Shown piece after piece: positions 41,740 to 52,400 of a DNA stretch of 64,000 nt. A program made the translations under genes and the position numbers. This DNA is from Diaporthe sp. PMI_573. Taxonomy: Eukaryota; Ascomycota; Sordariomycetes; Diaporthales; Diaporthaceae. The notes under the pieces were generated by a model that was given only the letters and a program-made list of their open reading frames with translations, searched no databases and was not told the origin of the DNA. Each line of letters starts with the position of its first letter. Within the stretch, counting starts at the first letter, position 1. The stretch spans positions 310,001-374,000 of the forward strand of contig JAJTUP010000042.1 of assembly GCA_021399435.1 (NCBI GenBank), in the 5' to 3' direction.

Positions 41740-43451
41740 AAACCTGTGCGTGGCGCGAAAGAAAACTTACTTCGCCGTGGCGTAGACCCGGTTCTGGTCG
41801 TCGTTCTAACATTAGATTATGCTAGTCTTCCACAGGGTTCTTGGTGTGGCTGTGCGACTGTCTCATCGCCTACTCCACAGTTCTTGTGATGTAATTGAAT
41901 GCGGTGGTCTCCTTGTGCTACCTTAATAGTATTCAATATCTGAGTCGCTCTAGATGAATGGTTACAGCGATCTTTTCCTGGTCACAGAAGTTGCGCCCAT
42001 TCCCACAGGTCACTCCTGGACATTAGCGTGCTTTGATTAGCAATATAGTCTTCCTCGTCGACAGCTTCGCGCGCTGTGTATTGGCAGAAGAAAGCTCGAG
42101 CTTACAACCAAAATAGATCTCTCAAACAATTTGGACTAGGAGGGATGCGTGCGAGAAGCTTCCCAATAACACGGGGCCAAAATCTCGCTGGCTCCCTTAC
42201 AGTGTGTGTGGGTGTATGTTTGCATGTACATCATGCCAAAGATGCTGAGGCACAAGAGAACGTGGTGGTGAATCGACATAAAGAGAGCCAAATCCCGCAG
42301 GTTGCAAGCGACATGTTAATGGATTTGGGATGATCAGCAGCCATGCGGGGTAGGCAGCCACGACGCACAGGGCAGTGAGATGGCTGAGCAAAGCTGAGCT
42401 TACATACAGTAGCAAAGCCACGTCCGGATCTCCAATCAAGATGCAACCTCTCTGCTGTGAAACCCTACTACAATCTAATGAATGGCAAGGATCCTCATCA
42501 CCTGCACAGTCAGGTTGTCCGCCAGATGCCAGCGCTGTCGTCAGGGCATGCAGAAGGTAAGCATTCTGGCTTACGTGCAGATGCAGAGGTGGTGGGCGCC
42601 CGCCAACCATGACAGAGCAGTTGTCACGCCCTGCGGCACGGGCTTCTCGAAGCTCCTGATACATGGTGTCTGAGGCTAGTCGTTCGCCACTGCAGCACCA
42701 AACTGCACCTCTCAATCAGCCTGAATTGTACTATACGGGAGGACTGCAGTACTTAAGCTCTATATATCTAAATGTTGATCAATTTTGAGTTAGATGAAGT
42801 AGGCGTTTGAAAACGGCAAGGTAGATCTGTTTGCAGCAGATGGTACCTTTATGCACGCGTGCAGACTAGGATTGCATACTGTGCGCACAGCCACGCTTAC
42901 TCCCAAATAAGCTAGTAATTAATTTTTGCACATCGTAACAAGCGGACACTCGTTTCGGCCTACCCTGTACTGTACGGCATATGGGCTTAAGGAGGTCGGG
43001 ATTCATTTTAGGACATGTATTTGCAGATTAGTAATAGTTGCCCTTTCGGCGCAAGCCGCCGCCGGGCGTCAATAAATTGTGTGTGTGTGTGTGTGTGTGT
43101 GTACTGTACGTCGATTTTCGCCTTTGACTGTATAGCAAACCAAAATCATTTTATTTATCTTCTTTATAACTTTTGGAAGACCTGGTAACCGCTTGGCGGA
43201 GATTCAGGCCGTTGGTGGATGTCTGGTGTCGCGAACCCCGCTTCAGACGTCATTATCGTCATGGGACGCGAGCCGGATGCTTCGGGCAGGGGATATTGTC
43301 GTCCCCTGCAAAAGAGAATCAGAACGACAAAGGCAATAGAGATAGAGCAGCAAAATCGTAATATAGAATGGCAGGAAGAAGGTAAAAGCAGTGAGGGAAC
43401 TCTGGGACAAACCAGAGCCCGGGAAACAACTACCCCCAAGCGACCGGCAGC
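41740..43451. other. No assigned gene; microsatellite
   Basis: A 172-codon minus-strand frame (42197-42715) is long for AT-rich DNA (HLHVSQNAYLLHALTTALAS) but shows no domain; it may be an exon. A (TG)n microsatellite lies at 43079-43103. 43160-43451 may be the 5' region of the LINE. Confidence 0.3.
43079..43103 (+). repeat. (TG)n microsatellite
   Basis: Twelve TG units in a row, followed by TACTGTACG. Confidence 0.9.
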
Positions 43452-44531
43452 ATGGTCGAGGCAATTCAGAGCCTAAAACAACTCCTGAAGCAGAACTTCA
43501 ACAAGAAAATTGAATCGATAAAGGCTGAGTTTCAGCTCGAGTTCACCAAGCTTAGAGACTGTATGACAGACAAAGTAACCAAGGCCACGGCCCAGATGGC
43601 GCAAGAATTATCGCAGGTCTAAGAGCAGCTTACCCAAATTTGCGGCGAGCTAGAGCAGACCCGACTGCAGCTAGGTGAATTGAACAAGGCTGAAACACCA
43701 CAATCACCGGGTCGGACATATACAGACGCAGCTAGAATGATACCTGTCAGCATGTCTACCCCGTCTCTGTCTACAGCCCAATCGGCAACCCCAGAACCGG
43801 TCTTCTGCATGCTAGACACATCCAGAGTGCCTGAGGATCATACTAAGGACGCCATACCGGCAATAATCCGCAAAACGGTTAAACAGGAAATGCAAGCATC
43901 GAGTAACCAACCTTACTGGCAATACGTCACAGTGACTAGAGACAGACAGAATACCAACTGCTTGAGGATCATTAGCAGAAACAAAGAAGAAATGCAAAAG
44001 ATTAAGACCATCCTCAAGGCCAGGAAGGCCCTAGGTATAAGGGTGCTTTAAGACCAACTATACCCAGTCAAAGTGAACAGTATAAATCATGCAGCCGTAT
44101 TTAACCAGGAATTCAAGGTCCTTTCTAGAGTAATGGAAACGTTAAGCTACAAGAATGAAGTCCAGATTGCCAAGGTGGCCTGGCTGAGTTAAAAGGTCAA
44201 CCCTAAGGAATACAGATCCATGGTAGTGTATCTTACTAAAAGCAGCAATGCTAGGAGACTACTGCAGAAACACTACTTTCTTATGGCAGGCAAATCAGTA
44301 TATACAAGTATATTCAAACAGATCACCGGACCAGAACAATGCTACAACTGCCAAGAGCTCGGCCATAAGGCATTCTCGTGCAGTAAAAATCAGGTATGTA
44401 CAAGGTGTGCCACCAAAGGCCACCATCACAGTAAGTGCCAGGCGCAGATACCCAAGTGCGCTCTCTGCAGCGGGCTGCATGAGTTGTTTAGCAGAAACTG
44501 CCAGAAGCTTTACCCCAGGCGGCATAAGTAA
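43452..44531 (+). pseudogene. LINE ORF1 (gag-like, three zinc knuckles)
   Basis: ATG 43452 (MVEAIQSLKQLLKQNFNKK), a coiled coil to about residue 75, then a central nucleic-acid binding region (QPYWQYVTVTRDRQNTNCLR). Three Cys knuckles end the protein: CYNCQELGHKAFSC, CTRCATKGHHHSKC and CALCSGLH...RNC. In-frame TAAs interrupt at 43620-43622, 44049-44051 and 44190-44192; the first two fit CAA to TAA. The protein normally packages the element RNA. Confidence 0.85.
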
Positions 44532-46340
44532 GACGCTCCAGGTAATTCAGCTGAATGTAAGAAAACAGGATATGGTACACAAGAGCCTTATGAACAATAA
44601 GCAACTCTGAGAATATGCAGTAATTGCAATTCAAGAACCACAGGCACACTAAAGGGACGGCAAGCTACTCACAGTCCCTATGGGGCACCCCAGGTGGGTT
44701 AAGATGGTTCCTACAGTTTGGAGGGAGGGCAGATGGCCGATTTAGAGCATATTGTGGGTAAACAAGGACGTAGAGGCAGAGCAGATCCCGATAGAGACAG
44801 CAGATATGACGGCAGCCGTCTTGCAATTCCCTAAGCGGCTAGTCCTAGTCGCGTCAGTTTATATACTAGGAGGAGACGCCTAGGCCTTATAAGATACCTG
44901 CAATGCTTTGTACTAGGTTATCTCTGATACAAGAGGACAAACTGGCAGGCTGGTAGATATGATAGTTGTCGGAGACTTTAACCAGCATAACCAGCTATAG
45001 GGAAGAGACAAAGTATCCTTAGCAAGACAAGGCAAAGCAGATTAGATTATTAACCTTATAAGTAAGCTTAATCTCACGAGCCTGCTATCTAGAGGAACAA
45101 AGACATAGAGCGGCAGAGACTTTGAAACAATATTTAACTTGGTCCTTACTTCCACAGACCTGGCAACATCAACAGTCAAGTACGTGATACACGGCACAGA
45201 GCATAGGTCAGATCATCGTGCTATTAAGACAGAGTTTGATATTTCGGTCCCTATACTGCAAGCTGAGAAATGGCCCCTGCTCAAGAATATACCTTGGAAA
45301 GAAATCAATGCTCAAATCGCCGCGGCACTAAAGTCCACCCTAATGGGGCTACCATACAGCAGAAGACTGACAGGCTCATAGTAGTAGTGCTGGAAGCAGT
45401 CTGCGCCCTAATACCCAGGGCCAAGCCGTCACCTTATGCAAAACGTTGGTAAACCTCAGACCTTACGCAACTCCGGCAGATATATACACACTGGAGGAAT
45501 CGGGCTAGGGCACTGAGGCGAGCAGGACGGACATGTGAAGAACTTGAGGATACGGCCAGGGGAGCAGCAAAGCAGTACCATAATGCCATCAGACAGCAGA
45601 AAAAGACACACTAGACCGAGTTTCTAGCTGACAACAACAATATCTGGAAGGCAGCAAAATACCTTAAGTCCGGAGATAACACAGCATTTGGCAAAGTACC
45701 CCAGCTTGCAATAGCTGACGGCACACACACGGCCAACAATGCCAAACAGGCTGATGAAATACTAGCCACTTTCTTTCCCCCCTTGCCGGAGCATATTAAA
45801 GAAGAAGGGGAGAGGCCTCAGCGCAGAACTGCCATCACTATGCTAGGTATTACCATAGAGGAGGTAGAGCAATAGCTCTCTATGGCAAGGTCGTAGAAAG
45901 CACCTAGCAAAGACGGACTACCCGCCATAGTCTAGAAACAGATATGGCCAGTTGTGAAGCACAGAGTCTTATCGTTATTTCGTGCATTACTGGGAGAAGG
46001 GGTCCTGCCGGATCAATAGAGATATACCAAAATTATCCCTCTTAAGAAACTAAACAAAGAGGACTACTCAATCGCGAAGGTATAGAGGCCTATATTGCTT
46101 CTGTCCACACTAGGCAAAGTACTGGAGGCAGTTATCACAGAGCACATCTCGCACACTATCGAGATGCACGGATTACTGCCAACAAATTACTTTAGAGCCT
46201 ACAAATAGTGGTCCGCCGAGCAGGCTTTAATGTTACTGCAGGAGCAGATCTTTGCTGCCTGGCATAGCCGACGGATCCTTAGCCTGGTAAGCTTCGACAT
46301 CAAAGGGGCGTATAACAGAGTGTGCAAAGAAAGACTCATC
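44530..46340 (+). pseudogene. LINE ORF2 (endonuclease-reverse transcriptase), broken
   Basis: Starts around TLQVIQLNVRKQDMVHKS (endonuclease/exonuclease/phosphatase family), with AIQEPQAH, IVVGDFNQHNQL and the catalytic EHRSDHRAI. A 1-base shift lies near 45355. The linker and fingers of the reverse transcriptase follow (APSKDGLPAIV, IIPLKKLNKEDYS, LLSTLGKVLEAVI) up to FDIKGAYNRVCKERLIQ, the first catalytic Asp of the RT. The element breaks there, so the YxDD box is missing. More than ten TAG codons occur, many at Trp positions (for example 45450 and several between 45872 and 46210). Confidence 0.85.
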
Positions 46341-47565
46341 CAGGTTGTGTGGTGTTTGGGAGACCTAAGGTGCAGGTAATGCTGGGGAGCCTGGTTGTGA
46401 TAATGGTGTCCGAATCTTGATATCCAACTTGGAAAGCACTACTTCACGATTAAATGGAATAAGCCCTGCTCCTCTGAAACCTCCCTTGATGGTTTCCGGC
46501 TTGAAAACCTTGTTGTGTGCAGCGTGGAAGGCGAGAAAGAACTCTGTCTTGTCGATATGTGTAATCCGGGCCTTGCTGAATTGGTTGATTTCTCCACCAT
46601 ATGCCTTCTTGAGTGGACTAAAACACCCAACGTCTAGTGGCTGGAGTAGATGAGATGAATGAGGAGGCATACAAAGAGTAATAATCTTCTTTGCCTTGCA
46701 GAATCTCTCAAAGTCCGTGGAATGGTGGCTCCCATGACCGTCAAGTATTAACAACCGATAGACACCTGTTGTGCGTGGCGTAGTGCATTTATCAAAATGC
46801 TCAATCCATGCTAAGGCAATCGCATCTGTTGTCCATCCATTTGGGCTTGTTTCGATAATCCAGTCGTGGGGGATGCCGCCCTCAGTATACCAACTTGCGA
46901 GGTGTACCTTGGCCTTGACGATTAGTGTTGGTGGTCCAACCCACCCATCCCCACTGATGAATTCGACACTTGTTGCCCATTGCCGATTTCCAGGCTGTAT
47001 TGATTTTGCTTGCCCACATCGATTGGCACCAGTAACCACTGTTTTGGGTACACCAATACCCATCATGAAACCTGTCTCGTCGAAGTTATAGGTATCACTA
47101 TCCAGGATCCCATATTTTGTACGTGTATTAGACACAAGGTCAAACCACCAATTAATCACGTCTAGATCTTCGCATAGGGCCCTCGAGTAGTCGTACATGC
47201 GGTTAACGCGTGTTTTAAGACGTGATTCCGACGCGACAAATCTTTGCGCCCAGTTCTTCCCGATGGTGCCGCCATCACGGTCTCGGAGTAGTGTGTTGGC
47301 CATATCTTCCACATCGGTGAGGACCAGTGAAATATCCTCGGGAATCCCAGTCGAGTACATATTGAACAATGACCTCCTCTTCTGTTTTTGTCAATCTCTT
47401 GTTGTTGGGGTGGGTATCTTGTCGTGCAGTTCGGCCGGCCATTCTATCACGGAGGGTGGATTCGGGGATATCGTATAGCCGAGATGCACGTCGCCTGCTT
47501 AGTTTTGGGTCTTTTTGAATAGCTTGGATAGCAAGCTGAATAGTGGATTCTTTTGTTTTGCCCAT
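46341..47565 (-). pseudogene. Fot1-like transposase, one frameshift, tail cut
   Basis: ATG 47565 (MGKTKESTIQLAIQAIQKD), a psq-type helix-turn-helix (RRRASRLYDIPESTLRDRM), then the CENP-B-like segment. A single-base shift near 47320-47340 moves the frame. From TDVEDMANTLLRDRDGG to the stop at 46365-46367 the frame is open and contains the full DDE_1 domain with all three Asp (YNFDETGFMMG, LLILDGHGSHHS, HLLQPLDVGCFSPL). After PALPAP a TAG (expected Trp) is followed by VSQTPHNLDES before the LINE junction. It has few lesions compared with the LINE beside it. Confidence 0.9.
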
Positions 47566-47660
47566 TTTAGGATGTGGCGCGAGAAAACGCGGTTAGAAGG
47601 TGGATCATGTCAGATTCCGGAAAAGCGCGCGACTCGCTGGGGTGCGCGACTCGTTGGTGT
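46341..47660 (-). mobile_element. Fot1-like pogo element pogo-3, 3'-truncated
   Basis: Minus-strand element. Its 5' end probably lies at 47625-47665, where GCGCGACTCG occurs twice as a subterminal repeat (CGCGCGACTCGCTGG and TGCGCGACTCGTTGG). The other end is cut at the LINE junction near 46340. It belongs to another subfamily than pogo-1/pogo-2. Confidence 0.8.
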
Positions 47661-48219
47661 TTCACGTTATGTGTATGTATATATATGTATATATACGCGC
47701 GCAAGAAAATTTAGTGGCGTGCTTAAAAAGAGGAGGTTCAGCTGCTTGAGATCACCATCGCGAGCAAAGCTAAAGCTCAATTTACGGTTTATATCAACAT
47801 ATCGAGCACCCAGAAGGGTACATGGCAGTTGCCAGTCATTTCATTAACTATAGTTAAATAAATAGTTAACCGGCGTTACTGGTGTCACCTAACCTTCACT
47901 GGCGACCGACCTTCAATGCTAAGGCGTTGCGGTCTTCTGCGTACCGGTTTTTAGTAGTAGCTCGAATCATAGGTGTGTCAATGATGTGAAAAGGCGCGAT
48001 TGTAGTGGCAGCATTTTTGAAATTCCTGGAGGGGAACAAACTTGGTCAGAATCGTACCCACTCTATTTGAGCTAATTTTTTCTTTTGGCATTTGATTGAG
48101 TATCATTTGATATATAGTTAGTCCTCATTATCACGGGCACTCGTTTTGGTCAGTGACGGTGTGAGAACACATCCAACCCAGTTAGGATCATGTTTTGGGC
48201 TCCTGTGATCTATCTTTAA
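47661..48219. other. No gene seen
   Basis: Includes a TATATATGTATATATACGCGCGC microsatellite-like stretch near 47675-47700, otherwise unremarkable. Confidence 0.4.
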
Positions 48220-48522
48220 AGGGGCACCGCCGCTCTAAATTTTAATTCTTGGATCCATGGTACCTCGTCGGCACTAGCGGCGCCAGCGGCGCCGGCGGCT
48301 ATACCCTCAAGCTCAAGGCCAACGGCTAAAAAGCAGCGGACGGGGGCACGGAGGACTGTCAACCAGCTGCCATATGTAGACCTAACGGCTGACGATGTCG
48401 ACGGCGACGACGAGGGCGGCCAGGGCGCCAAGGAAACGCAGGACGAGATCGTCGCCGTAGCGCCTACGTTGGGCAACTTCGACTTCGACGTTGACTTCAA
48501 CGTTGACCTATTAGTCGACTAG
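48220..48522 (+). pseudogene. Acidic low-complexity coding-like fragment
   Basis: Open plus-strand frame without start codon, ending at TAG 48520-48522. It is Ala/Pro-rich (SALAAPAAPAAIPSSSRP), then basic (AKKQRTGARR), then acidic (VDLTADDVDGDDEGGQGAK), a profile of a nuclear protein tail or transposase end. No domain recognised. The minus-strand frame over the same DNA is probably its shadow. Confidence 0.3.
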
Positions 48523-48670
48523 TTGGGCAACTTCTCGAGCGACTTGCTAGTCAAAAGTTGGGCTTATCGGCTACGTTGGGCTACAAGTTGGCTTAGTTGG
48601 GTCTAATAGTGCTTAATTCGCTCAAGTTGGGCAACTTGTAGGTCAACTAATCGGCTTCGTTGGGTCGAAT
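48523..48670. repeat. Cluster of TTGGGCAACTT-type repeats
   Basis: Short units around GTTGGGC recur (48469, 48524, 48557, 48575, 48627 and 48660). One forms the perfect palindrome CAAGTTGGGCAACTTG (arms CAAGTT/AACTTG) at 48623-48638. They may be subterminal repeats of an unidentified DNA transposon that owned the preceding coding fragment. Confidence 0.5.
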
Positions 48671-49465
48671 AGTACTTATTTGGTGCCCTTGGGTGTGTAG
48701 AAATAGTGGCATGATGTGGCATGATAGTCAGTGTAGTCACATTATTTATTTGTATGGCGACCCCATAGTGTTTTTTAATTCGGGCACATGGGGTTGCATG
48801 ATTAGTCATGAAATTGGGCGCGGCATCCATTTCTTTGGGCGCGAATATCCGGATTCTTTATTTTTAACAGAGAGCAGCCGCACACCTACGTCATACCGAC
48901 CACACCCCAAACCACCCGCACTGGCTTTTGCCCGTTCCGTTCCGTCAGGTTGACCTGGACGTGCTTCCCGTCTCCCAGCTGCAATTGCTGTATTGCAGGA
49001 CCCGGCCTACCTAGCTACCTGCCTGCCTACCTCGTTTGGTCATCGTTCGTTCGTACCTCGCCTGCCTCTAGGAAAACCGACAAAGCCAGACTCAAAATTC
49101 CACTTTTGCCGCCGCCGTCAGCTGCCTTTGACTTGAATTGCCTACTGTCTCTGCTTTGCCTTGCCTTGTCTCGCCCCGCCCTGGCCTTGCCTCGCCTCAC
49201 CTTGCCTGCTGTCCTTGACTGGCCTCTAGACCCGTTTTGATTACTTCTACTCCTACGGCATCCTCGCGACCTCTGCTGCCCAGTTTCGCCAGGCGCAAAT
49301 CCGTCGTGCGCGACCCCCCACCCCCCCTTTCCGCCTCGTCGCAACGACCTCTATGTGCATGCTATAGAGCGACTACCATCACCCAATTGCGACGACTAGA
49401 CTGCCGCGCCCCCAGTAATTCAGACTGTCCCCGACGCCATTCCAATGGAACAGCACCTATGAGGC
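48671..49465 (+). promoter_or_regulatory. 5' region of the histidine kinase gene with short upstream ORFs
   Basis: Pyrimidine-rich promoter/leader DNA (repeated CCTACCTGCC and CCTTGCCTCG motifs at 49010-49210). Two short upstream ORFs precede the gene: ATG TGC ATG CTA TAG at 49353-49367 and ATG GAA CAG CAC CTA TGA at 49445-49462. The second ends three bases before the main ATG, in the same frame. The transcription start is unknown, so their presence in the mRNA is inferred. Confidence 0.5.
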
Positions 49466-52400
49466 ATGCCAAGGTCGATTCCAAGCGCTGAGGACCGGGA
49501 CGACCAGTTCGACACGCGCCGCTCTCCCAAATCTCTGCCGGCACCTTCACTAGAGCCGCACGAGAACCAGTCTGGACACTCAGATGCGTCGCCGACGTCG
49601 CAAGGAAATGAGCGAGCCGTGATGTCAGATTGCCCCGAAGCCGCAGGAGAGGGCAAGCAGCCTCTGCAAGACCCAAGGATTCTGGCCTTCAGCAGAAGCG
49701 GCGCCTCAAGCTATGCTGGTGGTAGCGGCAAGTCGGCCGGAGGGCTTGCGTCCCATGCCCGGGAGCAGCCGACCAGTAACCCCGAGACTGCACGTAGCAG
49801 TGGTGATGAGGCGGCGAGCCCACCGGAGTCCAACTCCCCCAGGTCCTCCAGGGACTCTGCGACCCAGCTCAGCCAGTATCGCGAGAAGCTGACCAGGGAG
49901 ATTCAGCAGCAAGGTCTCGGCGCAAAGCCCAGCCAAGCTCCCGCTCAACCGCCACACAGAGTCTCGCCCATCCTCGAGGACGTCGCCGCCGCCGCCGCTG
50001 CTGCGACAAAGACACCCAGCCCGATGGTGTCGTCTGGGCCATCGACCTCGTCAACTAATGCCTCGACAGAGTCTAACCAAACAATCAGGGGTGGTGTCAC
50101 TCCCGGCTTCGTTGCCAAGACACCGTCGTACCCATTCCCCCGGATGGCCAGCAATTATGGATATATTCCTTCATCTCTGCATAGGCCCTTCACGACGCTG
50201 TCACCGACCGGAGCACCGTACGACTTGACTTCCATGTCCGCTGTGGGCACGCCTAACCATGGTACCTCTCGACCACAGGATAAGATCCTGTCCAATTCTT
50301 CGACGCCTGCATCTACGATAACATTTCAGCCCACTGGCGCAGTCCACCCAGGGGATGACCCGGACTTTCCCACCCCGAATCTTTACGGATTGGCATTGAT
50401 GTTGTCGGCCGAGCCGGGGCTGGAGGCCTGGTGGAAGACTGTTGTCTACATCATGACGGTTTGCTTAAAGGCTTCAAGGCTGACATTGTCTGTACCCGCC
50501 GACTCAACTGATCTGGAAAACGTTCCGTGGGGCCAGAAAGCAACCTACAACGCACGGCTAGAAGATAGCTTGAGCATGGAGTATATGGCCAGGGACAGTA
50601 GTCTTGTGCCTAGCAGCATGGGTGACGTATCTGAGGCTCTATCACCAGCGGACGATGACACCTTGCGCTTACAGTCGCCAACACGTCCCCACATGCATAC
50701 TCGCCACTCTTTTACGGCATATGAGGAGGAAAAAGAAAAGGACACGATGTCTGCTAAGCCCCGGCCCTTCTTCAAGAGACCAGGCGTCTTGGCTCGAAGC
50801 AGAAGCACGTATCCTGAGACTACAATACCGCACATGGGATTGAACCAACAGGCCTTGGAAGAACACGATGCAGAAGCACCCGAAGTGGCTGCTGGATGGG
50901 ATGCGCCGGCACCAGAGAAGGAGACACAGAGGAGAGTGTTCGAACTACTGCAAGCCTTAGACTACGAGGCTGATCCGCTGATCGACTACCAAGGTGTGAC
51001 AAAAGTGCTGGAGCGAGGGCGCGTGATCGCCCTGACGCGAAGCTATCCATATCTTGAGGATGTGTCCCAAACCAAAGCCGCGGACACCAGAGCACCTGGC
51101 CGCACTCACTCGCCGGAAGGCTTTAGAAAGAAGGGCAGATGGGTACGACACGACTCTTCAACGAAGCTGTCTAATATCCTGAGCTCAGCTCATCCCATGA
51201 GGAGTCACCCTAATGAAAGGAGGGCTACGCAAAATATTGACAAGATGATTTCGGAAGGAGAGCCCAGACGACCACCTACCCCGAAGTACGAGGAGTATGA
51301 GCAAGCACCCCCCTCTCCGTGGTCACAGTCGCCGGCTCCCTCGCCTGCAATCCGAGCCGATCCAAAGGACAACCCTTCCTTCACCGAAGCTATAGTCGAT
51401 GAATCATCTTTCGATCCCACTCAGACGACTCCAGACTACACCGCGATAGGGCCACAGGAGGCCATCGGGGTAGACAATGCTTGGACTGTTCTGCATATCC
51501 CCTTGAGACATCCACTCTCGAAACCATCAAGCGGATTCAAACTGGACACCACGCTCATGGAGCAAAGGTCGTCGCGTCGCGGGAAGGAGAACGCTACGGA
51601 CGCTCAGAAGCATATTGACCCCGACGCGTTCCGGAAAGAGAAGCAAACCCCCGTGGCCATTCTGTCCATACTCAGCCCCACTATACCCTATCCTTCCAAT
51701 CTTCGCTACTCGTTAGAGCATCTTTCACCTCATCTTGCAACATCATTTGCGCTGTGCCGCCACTATAGCAACTTGGAAGCCGAGGTCAGTAGAATGCACC
51801 ACCGGAGGCCAAGAGTTGCTGGATTCGGCGCCGTGGATGCCGAGGGCCGACCGATCACAGATCCAGCGATTATCAACTACGCAGCCCCCGAGGAGGCTGC
51901 AGACAACTCGTTGGCTGGAAGTATGACGAGCCCGAGTGAGTACTCTACTCAGTCCCGAAGCGTAACGGGCACTCCCGGGGGCACACCAGGCTGGGAGTCC
52001 GCTGGTTTTGGGACCGTGATGGACAAGCGACCTCCGGTATCGAGTCCTGCTCCTGCGGGCGGTGACAGCTACTTCACGACCAAGTCCAAAGCGAACAGCA
52101 AGCCCGAGTTTTCGTCTGTTATACAAAACCGGGTCAGACGCAATTCCAGTAGTACGACGTCGGAGAAGCGCTCCTCCCTACGCTTATCCGGTGGAATGTC
52201 CATAGAGCCTGGACATTTCAGCCCCGATATTAACGAGAATGACACGCCTGCGGAATCTGCAGTCAAGGCGGCAGAAGAACCCGCCCCAGGAGCCTCCACG
52301 AAGAAGGTGACGGGCAAGGAAGCATTATCAGAAAGCAAAGAGGACAAGCAACCCGAGACCAAGGGGGCTAGGACGTCGTTCCAGACCCCTCACCGCCATG

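Larger units (their letters stand above)
43452..46340 (+). mobile_element. Tad-like LINE retrotransposon, 3'-truncated and RIP-damaged
   Basis: ORF1 and ORF2 of a non-LTR element on the plus strand, nearly overlapping at 44530. Homology ends at about 46340 within the reverse transcriptase, where the pogo-3 element begins. The 5' end is not defined. Stops in ORF2 are nearly all TAG at positions expected to be Trp or Gln. Confidence 0.85.

Noticed and set aside
42197..42715. A 172-codon minus-strand frame as a confident gene
   Set aside because: Open but without domain, start context or homology cue; kept only as a note.
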